Of a stretch of DNA of 64,000 nt, positions 58,091-64,000 are shown one piece after another. The stretch comes from Albidovulum sp. (GTDB lineage: Bacteria > Pseudomonadota > Alphaproteobacteria > Rhodobacterales > Rhodobacteraceae). Position numbers and translations under genes: made by a program. The stretch spans positions 77,952-141,951 of the forward strand of contig JAPPFL010000027.1 of NCBI GenBank assembly GCA_028823855.1, read 5' to 3'. The notes under the pieces were generated by a model, which was not told the DNA's origin, made no database searches, and saw only the letters and a program-made list of their open reading frames with translations. The stretch's first letter is position 1; each line of letters opens with the position of its first letter.

Positions 58091-59869
58091 TCAAAGCGGC
58101 CACAGCAGCGGAATAAGAAAGCTCGCGATCAATCCAATCGACAAATTTAGAGGCGCGCCAACTTTAAAAAAGTCTACAAATCTGTAACCTCCCGGAGCGT
58201 AAACCAGCATATTGGTCTGGTAGCCTATCGGAGTCGCGAAACTTGCCGATGCAGCCACCATGACCGCGATAACGAGCGGTCGCGGATCGATGCCTAAAGA
58301 CTGCGCCAACCCAATTGCAACAGGCGTAACGATAACGGCAACCGCATTGTTGGAAACAAGCTCCGTTAGGATCGATGTCAAAAGATAAATCGCCCAAACG
58401 ACGAGAAATGGCGGCAATTCGCCAAGGAACGGGCTAATCGAACTAACCACAAGTTCAATCGATCCCGCATTTTCGAGACCGGCCCCGACCGCAAGCATTG
58501 AAAAAATCAGGCAAAGCAGTCGGCCGTCGACGTACGCGAATGCCTCTTCGGCGTCTACGCATCGCGCGATAAGAATACCGGCAACCGCGAACATCGCTAA
58601 TTCCAAGATCGGCAAAATCTCAAGCGCTGCCATGACAACGATGCCTGCAAGCGCAGCGACAACAATCGGTATGTGACTGCGTCGGAAGGGTCTCACTCGC
58701 GATTGCGAAATCTCCGTCAAGCCAAATTCTTCGGCTAGCTTTTGAATGTCCGCATCCGCGCCTTCCAGTAAGAGCGTGTCTCCAACCCTGATTCTGACCC
58801 TATCCAACTGCTGAGCGTAGTTCATTTTTTTTCGGTGCAAAGCCAAAGGATAGACCTCGAATCGGCGTGGCAACTGCAGGTCGCCAATTCTTTTACCGAC
58901 CATCCTGCAGCCGGGCGTGATTAAAGCCTCGACAGTCGACGTTTGAACGGACGACAGTTTCTCGACCAGCCGTATAGACTTTCTTTCCTTCAGGTCGAAT
59001 AAATCCTGGATGTCTGTACGCAGCACGACTCGGTCGCCGGCCATGAGCCTGATTCCGCCGGAAAAAATGTCGATCTTCTCATGGTTTCTGACGATTTCAA
59101 CTATTCTAATCCCCTTGGCGGAAAAAATGCCTGCCTCCTGAGGGTTTTGTCCGATTAGCGATGACCCCTCCGGTACAAGTACATTTGTCAGAAATCTCGA
59201 TTTCTTCTTCGGACCCAGATAGTCTACCATCGAGGGGCGATCGGGCAGGAGGCGCACGCCGAACAACCGCAGATAGATTAATCCCCAAGCTACAAGAACG
59301 ACCGCCAACGGCGTCACTTCAAAAATCCCGAACGGCTCAAGCCCATTAACGCGCGCGACGCCATCGACTAGCAAGTTAGTCGAGGTTCCGATCAGCGTAA
59401 TAGTTCCGCCAAGTATGGCCATGTAACTCAACGGAATCAAAAGCTTGGAGGAACTAATTCCCAAAGTCCGCGCAATTTGCACGAACACGGGAATCATGAC
59501 GACAACTACGGGCGTATTCGATACGAATGCCGAAGTTACCACGACTATCGATGCCAGAACCGCAAACGTCAAAGCCGGATGCGCATTCTGATTTCTTAAC
59601 GCGATCTGGATGACCCAGTCGAGCGCGCCAGTACGAACAAGCCCGCCCATAATTATGAACATTGCGGCGATCGTCCAAGGAGCAGGATTTGCAAACACGT
59701 TCACCGCTCTTTCATACGGCAGTATGCCTACCAGAAGAAAAACCGAAGCTCCCGTTATCGCAACGACTTCAACAGGATAGCGCTCGGAAATGAAGACGGC
59801 GAACATCCCTAAAACAATTGCGATTCCAAGGAACGCCTGCCAGTTTTCATACAAGAATTGCAATTGCAT
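58091..59869 (-). CDS. SLC13 family permease with two RCK-C (TrkA-C) domains
   Basis: 592 residues. Two membrane halves with the ion transporter pattern (ISERYPVEVVAITGASVFLL, FVSNTPVVVVMIPVFVQIA, GTITLIGTSTNLLVDGVARV; second half LTELVSNNAVAVIVTPVAIG, ASFATPIGYQTNMLVYAPGG) are separated by about 170 cytoplasmic residues. That stretch holds two RCK-C ligand-binding domains (about 215-295 and 300-385; LRTDIQDLFDLKERKSIRLV). Family members carry dicarboxylates, sulfate or similar anions with Na+. The RCK-C pair suggests gating by a nucleotide or ion. Divergent from ygfZ. Confidence 0.9.
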   Translation of the reverse strand: MQLQFLYENWQAFLGIAIVLGMFAVFISERYPVEVVAITGASVFLLVGILPYERAVNVFANPAPWTIAAMFIIMGGLVRTGALDWVIQIALRNQNAHPALTFAVLASIVVVTSAFVSNTPVVVVMIPVFVQIARTLGISSSKLLIPLSYMAILGGTITLIGTSTNLLVDGVARVNGLEPFGIFEVTPLAVVLVAWGLIYLRLFGVRLLPDRPSMVDYLGPKKKSRFLTNVLVPEGSSLIGQNPQEAGIFSAKGIRIVEIVRNHEKIDIFSGGIRLMAGDRVVLRTDIQDLFDLKERKSIRLVEKLSSVQTSTVEALITPGCRMVGKRIGDLQLPRRFEVYPLALHRKKMNYAQQLDRVRIRVGDTLLLEGADADIQKLAEEFGLTEISQSRVRPFRRSHIPIVVAALAGIVVMAALEILPILELAMFAVAGILIARCVDAEEAFAYVDGRLLCLIFSMLAVGAGLENAGSIELVVSSISPFLGELPPFLVVWAIYLLTSILTELVSNNAVAVIVTPVAIGLAQSLGIDPRPLVIAVMVAASASFATPIGYQTNMLVYAPGGYRFVDFFKVGAPLNLSIGLIASFLIPLLWPL

Positions 59870-60232
59870 AGTTAGTGAGCGCCCATCCGAATTCCCGCGA
59901 GGCTGCTTGCGCGTGTGCTCGCATGCTTCCCCCCGGGGACTTTGCTATACTACCTTTTCGGCCTATTGCGAACCGGCCAGTCTAGGCCACAAGCGACACT
60001 TGTCAGTCGTAATTCATTGCCAGTCGCGGATTCGCGAGAGTTGGCAATTGGCACAATGTATCCCGCGCCTGTTTCGTTTTGCAGCCGACTCGCGACGATT
60101 GAGAGCGTCGCAGCCAGTTGTGTTGAACCGCGCGAGGGCAAAGAAAGAGTTGAGGCGATTCCCATAACTATTCTAAAAGCCGAATTGCCAAGTCCGGCCG
60201 CGCCGAATTTGGTCACGGCGAAGGAGAATGAA

Positions 60233-61006
60233 ATGCCAGGTGAAATCGACTTGGACAGACGGCTGATTCAAATAGACGGCGAAGACGCTAAACCATTTCT
60301 CCAAAATCTGGTCACAAATAATGTCGAAAAATTGGCGAATGGCCTGGTTTATTCCGCACTCTTGACGCCTCAAGGAAAATTCCTAGCCGACTTCTTTATG
60401 GTGCCGTTCGGTCGCACGCTGTTGTTAGACGTTCACGAGAAATTGGCCGACCGAACGCTCAATCGTCTTTCGCTCTATAAAATGCGAGCAAACGTTCAAT
60501 TTGAAATCTTAAGCGAGCAAGTTTGCCGCGGCATTGTCAATCCGCCTCCGGGTGCGTTTGCGGATCCTCGGCATCCGTCTCTCGGTTGGCGGGTTTACGG
60601 CACCGCCGAATGCGGAACCGACCAGGCGGACTGGAACGCGATACGGGTTGCCCACTGCATCCCGGAATCTTGCACCGAATTGATTCCCGATTCCACCTAT
60701 ATCCTGGAAGCCGGATTCGACCGGCTAAACGGCGTGGATTTTACCAAGGGCTGCTATGTCGGGCAAGAAGTAACCGCGCGCATGAGGCACAAAACGAAAC
60801 TTAGGAAGGGGCTTGCGACAGTCGAAATCAACGGTTCGGCCCGGACAGGCGATCCGATTTGGGCAAATGGCCGGGAAGTAGGCAAGATTTTCACAATTTC
60901 CGGCAAGTTGGCGATCGCATTCCTGAGGTTCGACCGACTGGGCGATCTTGAGCTAAGCGCGGGCGATGCACGCGTATCGCTCTTGCCGACTACTGATTCA
61001 AATTAA
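60233..61006 (+). CDS. ygfZ: YgfZ/GcvT-like folate-binding protein
   Basis: Tetrahydrofolate-dependent helper of iron-sulfur enzyme maturation or repair, 257 residues, same fold as the glycine cleavage T-protein. Signatures: IQIDGEDAKPFLQNLVTNNV, ALLTPQGKFLADFFM, LEAGFDRLNGVDFTKGCYVG and the hallmark KGCYVGQEVTARMRH. The frame is open from 59915, but AAGGAG before ATG 60233 and family length fix the start there. It is a YgfZ, not GcvT itself, so it does not replace the lost glycine cleavage gene. Confidence 0.92.
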   Translation: MPGEIDLDRRLIQIDGEDAKPFLQNLVTNNVEKLANGLVYSALLTPQGKFLADFFMVPFGRTLLLDVHEKLADRTLNRLSLYKMRANVQFEILSEQVCRGIVNPPPGAFADPRHPSLGWRVYGTAECGTDQADWNAIRVAHCIPESCTELIPDSTYILEAGFDRLNGVDFTKGCYVGQEVTARMRHKTKLRKGLATVEINGSARTGDPIWANGREVGKIFTISGKLAIAFLRFDRLGDLELSAGDARVSLLPTTDSN

Positions 61007-61448
61007 AATTGAAACGGGATCAAGGCACTAAAGTTCGTTGACATTTGAGCTTGAGCTTCGGTCGACGCGCCGCCATGCCGTGTAGCGGCGATTGCCAAAA
61101 CGGTACTATCGGAAAGAAGAGCAGACTAAAATTAGAATTCGGAAACCGGCGTACTGACAAATGCCATGCGGTCGCCGACAGAAAGTGCTTGCGTCCGAAA
61201 AACTGGCCGACTCCGATATCGCTTCGGCGAAGATCCGGCATTTTCAGATGAGACGCCGTGGCCCGCCCGGACAGGCGCGCCGTGTCGGGACTAACTAAAG
61301 AAATTCGGAACGTGGAACAGTGAGAATCAGCGCCGCCGACGGTTGGAGACGAGAGGGAATTTGACGGGGCGTTCGAGGCAAGCGAAAGAAGTCGGACAGG
61401 CAGCCTCCATCCTGACTCCATTTAGCGAGCTTGCTTGAATCGGAACCA
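61007..61448. other. Gene-free stretch between ygfZ and the insertion sequence
   Basis: About 440 bases with no recognised coding frame, RNA or repeat. It is the left flank of the insertion element. Confidence 0.35.
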
Positions 61449-62290
61449 GGTCCTGTACTCATAAAAGGGATTCCAAGTTGGGCTGAGATATGATTCAAGC
61501 TTCCAAACTGCGGGAGCTTGGCGATGAGCCGTTACGATCTGACCGACTTCGAATGGCGCGTGATCGAGCCGTTGTTGCCGAACATGCCGCGCGGCGTTCC
61601 CAGAGTGGACGACCGGCGGGTGCTGAACGGCATTTTGTGGGTGCTGCGCTCGGGCGCCCCGTGGCGCGACCTGCCGGAACGCTACGGTCCGTACGCGACC
61701 TGCTGCAACCGGTTCAACCGCTGGTGCAGGAACGGGATTTGGGACCGGCTGATGGACGCCATCGTGGATGCCTGCGACGGCAATATCCAGATGATCGACA
61801 GTTCCGGCATCCGGGTTCACCAGCATGCCGCGGGTTCAAAAAGGGGGGTCCGGATCGTTGCATGGGTCGTTCCCGGGGCGGCCTGACGACCAGGATCCAC
61901 GCCGCGGTCGACGCCCATGGCTTGCCGCTGCGCTTCGCCTTGAGCCCCGGCCGGAGGCACGACAGCCAGGCGGCACGGATTTTGCTCGAAGACCGGTTGC
62001 CGCCCGACAGCTTCGTGCCGGGCGACAAAGCCTATGACGCCGAATGGATCAGGGCGACGATCGAAGCCCGGGAAGCCGTGGCAATCATCCCCGACCGCAG
62101 CACAGCCAACGCGCGCCACGCTTTCAGCCCGGCGCTCTACCGTCTGCGAAACCGGGTCGAGCGCTTCTTCAATAAACTCAAGCACTTCCGGCGCATCGCC
62201 ACCCGCTACGAAAAACTCGCCGCCAATTTCCTCGCCATGATCAAAATCGCCACAATCAGACTCTGGCTGCGATTTTATGAGTCCACGACC
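61449..62290 (+). mobile_element. Complete IS5-family insertion sequence (IS427-like group)
   Basis: An 842-base element bounded by imperfect terminal inverted repeats: GGTCCTGTACTCATAAAA at 61449-61466 and TTTTATGAGTCCACGACC at 62273-62290 (two mismatches). Inside are two overlapping frames of one DDE transposase. Flanks are CCA on the left and TAG on the right, so no exact target duplication is evident. Length, repeat form and two-frame layout fit the IS427 group. No second copy occurs in this window. Confidence 0.87.
61524..61886 (+). CDS. IS5-family transposase, first frame (orfA)
   Basis: 120 residues from ATG 61524 (GGGAGC upstream; a TTG at 61518 is in frame). Contains the N-terminal DUF4096-type segment of IS5 transposases (YDLTDFEWRVIEPLLPNMP, LNGILWVLRSGAPWRDLPER, YGPYATCCNRFNRWCRNGIW) and the first catalytic Asp in MIDSSGIRVHQHAAG. 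Ends 40 bases after a run of five A and six G (61838-61848), where a minus-one slip would join it to orfB. Without the slip it makes a short product that may act as inhibitor, as in other IS elements. Confidence 0.88.
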   Translation: MSRYDLTDFEWRVIEPLLPNMPRGVPRVDDRRVLNGILWVLRSGAPWRDLPERYGPYATCCNRFNRWCRNGIWDRLMDAIVDACDGNIQMIDSSGIRVHQHAAGSKRGVRIVAWVVPGAA

Positions 62291-62293
62291 TAG
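61838..62293 (+). CDS. IS5-family transposase, second frame (orfB, made by frameshifting)
   Basis: Catalytic part of the DDE transposase, in the minus-one frame relative to orfA, joined at the A5G6 run (AAA AAG GGG GGT). Residues: GGPDRCMGRSRGGLTTRIHA, the second Asp in VPGDKAYDAEWIRATIE, the catalytic Glu in RNRVERFFNKLKHFRRIATR, end at IRLWLRFYESTT. Continuous to its stop with no lesion, so the element may still be active. The stop codon TAG (62291-62293) lies just outside the right inverted repeat, in the target DNA. Confidence 0.85.
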   Translation, partial: KKGGPDRCMGRSRGGLTTRIHAAVDAHGLPLRFALSPGRRHDSQAARILLEDRLPPDSFVPGDKAYDAEWIRATIEAREAVAIIPDRSTANARHAFSPALYRLRNRVERFFNKLKHFRRIATRYEKLAANFLAMIKIATIRLWLRFYESTT

Positions 62294-62668
62294 TTCGAGA
62301 CCTCCATGCAGGCTGGTGAACGCTCCGACTGGCTGTTCAATTTATGGCAACCGAATTGCCGGTTTTGCTAGTCAAACGATTCGACTTGCAATCCGGCGGA
62401 GTCCGCGATTGGCGCTGGATATCCGGAAACCGATGCGGCACTGCGAAATTATCAGACCAACTCGAGCAATAGATCTTGCCGTGCCCGTTACAATCGAACA
62501 GGGACGATCTCGCAAGTCCGAAGAAACTATGCCCGCCGTTTCAAGTCGCCGCTGACAGCGTCAAAGCGTTGAGGCGAACGACGAACTGTCCTCCTCGCTA
62601 GATGAATTGGATTTTCTTTCCGAATGAAGAGAACCGCTCCACATTCTCGTCTTTCAGTGAGGAGAACC
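62294..62668. other. Gene-free stretch between the IS and the Fic relic
   Basis: About 375 bases, no recognised gene. The last 20 bases contain GAGGAGAACC, the former ribosome binding site of the Fic gene. Confidence 0.35.
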
Positions 62669-63626
62669 ATGTACATTTGGGAACGACCGGGATAGTTCAA
62701 GCGATTTAGGTACAGCTGAAAATTCCTTAAGCCTCTCGCCACCACGCGCCTCAAGCAAGGCCGACTCCTCGGATGCATGGAATGGCCCCGGCTTCGGCTT
62801 GGAGGCTTAGGCCCGGCTCAGAGAGCTCACGGAAGACATCGTCAAGAGTTCCGTGATCGAGGGCGAGTATCTCGACCGCAACGAAGTGCGATCCTCTGTC
62901 GCGATCCGCTTAGGCATACCCGAGGTCGAAATAGTACCGGTTGACCGACGAACCGACGACGTTTTTGAAATGATGCTCAATGCAGTGGAGAGCCATAACG
63001 CATTTCTGACGCCCGAACGATTGTTCCGCTGGCAGGCGGCGCTGTTCCCAACCGGCCATTCAGGACTTCAAATGGTCAATACGGTCGCATGGCGAAACGA
63101 CGCGCACCGGCCTCGCGCATCTCTGGTTCACAACAATCCACCCCTACGAGGACGGCAACGGACGCGTTGCGCGCGCGATCGCCGATCAGGCTCTGGCACA
63201 GTCGGAGGACTCTGGACAACGCATCTACAGCGTATCGAGTCGGATCCGGAAGGAAAGGTCAGCATATTACGACGCGCTCGAACTCTCGCAGCAAGGCGCC
63301 CTCTTGTTGCCGACTGGCTGGTCTGGTTCCTCGGCTGCTTTTCGAGCGCGATCGACGGCACCGACGAAACGCTCGGCAAATTTCTGCTCAAGACCGACTT
63401 CTGGCAGCGCTTTGCCCTTGAGCCCTTCACAAAAAGACAGAAAAAAGTGCCAACAGGATTCTCGATGGATTCGAAGGCAAGCTAACGGAAAAGAAACGAG
63501 CCGCGGTCGGCAAGTGTTTGATTCCGACGGCTCAGCGAAATTTATGAATTGTCAAAGCGCAACATCCTTCGCCGCAGTCCAGGCGGAAGCAAGAATACAT
63601 GTTATGAACTGGAGACGACGGCATGA
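62669..63626 (+). pseudogene. Decayed Fic-family protein (DUF4172-Fic-helix-turn-helix type)
   Basis: Starts at ATG 62669 behind GAGGAGAACC with MYIWERPG, then stop codons where WxxFxW belongs. It continues with RLKQGRLLGCMEW, LTEDIVKSSVIEGEYLDRNE, VRSSVAIRLGIPEVEIVPVD, LFRWQAALFPTGHSGLQMVN. A deletion of about 60 residues follows. Past it, in another frame, comes LAHLWFTTIHPYEDGNGRVA with the Fic motif HxYxDGNGR near 63140, then IYSVSSRIRKERSAYYDALE. A further shift gives DWLVWFLGCFSSAIDGTDET and the end LYELSKRNILRRSPGGSKNT. Fic proteins AMPylate targets; this one cannot be made. Confidence 0.88.
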
Positions 63627-64000
63627 GCGAGTTGGCCGTTTGAATGCCTTCGTGCACGGCAACGCGGCGCTACGTGCCTTTTCTTGCCGAACCTCGGCTG
63701 CTTTGGTGCCGGGAAATTTGGAAATGGCTTGCACACCGCAGATAACCCTGATGCGTGAATGGTGAAGGGATGAATGAGACACTTATTCTATATTTCGCGA
63801 TGTCAGTCACATTCGCGCGCATTTCGCTATCCGCAACAAACAAACGAACAAACATGTCTGGCGAGATGCCAATATTGTAAGTCGTGCAAACTCTTGAACT
63901 TGAGGGTTCGAATGCACGCTTGGGAATGGCATACAGCCTAGCGAGAAGCGTTAGCCCTGGTCCGGAAGCCCCCAGCATGAAAAGTTCGGAACGGCCGATC
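63627..64000. other. Right edge, nothing recognised
   Basis: About 375 bases after the Fic relic. A minus-strand frame of 102 codons (63670-63978) has no family resemblance or ribosome binding site and is not called. Confidence 0.35.

Noticed and set aside
59915-60232. 106-residue N-terminal extension of YgfZ
   Set aside because: No family similarity. AAGGAG before ATG 60233 and normal family length support the later start.
1-64000. CRISPR array, prophage or defence island
   Set aside because: No regularly spaced repeats, cas genes, phage structural genes or known defence genes were seen. The only mobile element is the single IS.

Overview
The window reads as chromosomal DNA from an alphaproteobacterium, most likely related to Rhodobacterales. 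The evidence is gene order and family content: hisB-hisH-hisA-hisF-hisE; pccB, pccA, a DUF4174 gene and methylmalonyl-CoA mutase side by side; a small DUF4212 protein in front of its sodium:solute symporter; rlmB next to tRNA-Tyr; and a pilus-type protein pair known mainly from that order. The placement is inference. Intact housekeeping genes alternate with at least eight decayed genes and long gene-free stretches, so the genome looks as if it is losing accessory functions, as in a lineage moving to a stable nutrient-rich or host-associated life.

Layout. 0-3.2 kb: pyruvate carboxylase (cut by the left edge) and tRNA-Gly(GCC). 3.3-5.3 kb: a full-length but wrecked CocE/NonD-type hydrolase. 5.8-13.9 kb: MlrC-family protein, TerC-family membrane protein, a conserved unknown, the DUF4212/symporter pair closed by a clear terminator, a YggT-like protein and a serine hydrolase. 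13.9-18.6 kb: histidine operon, tRNA-Tyr(GTA), TrmH-family methyltransferase. 19.2-27.1 kb: a dead uptake and catabolic locus (peptide-type ABC transporter, lactonase, enolase-superfamily dehydratase, TctA/TctB remnants) with one intact GntR/FCD regulator in the middle. 27.6-35.7 kb: CoA-binding protein, metY, a split pilus-type gene pair, malic enzyme and propionyl-CoA synthetase. 35.7-39.0 kb: a tightly overlapping three-gene operon of an atypical M19 dipeptidase-like protein, a 567-residue unknown and a DUF3726-like protein. 39.3-45.8 kb: secreted unknown, upp, mgtE, gluconolactonase and a class-V aminotransferase. 45.9-52.5 kb: methylmalonyl-CoA mutase, DUF4174, pccA, pccB. 52.8-53.8 kb: decayed gcvPB. 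54.7-61.0 kb: drug efflux, EamA transporter, YebC, SLC13 permease, YgfZ. 61.4-63.6 kb: a complete IS5-family element beside a broken Fic gene.

The intact genes cover much of one pathway. Propionate is activated by PrpE, carboxylated by PccA/PccB and rearranged by the B12-dependent mutase to succinyl-CoA. Pyruvate carboxylase and the malic enzyme then balance the C4 and C3 pools. The methylmalonyl-CoA epimerase is not in the window.

The best candidate for something undescribed is the M19-like/567-aa/DUF3726 operon at 35.7-39.0 kb. Its genes overlap by four bases at both junctions, and its dipeptidase-like member lacks the usual N-terminal metal ligands. Other notable signals are a perfect EF-hand loop inside the sodium symporter and an in-frame deletion that fused the start of one ABC ATPase to the end of another.
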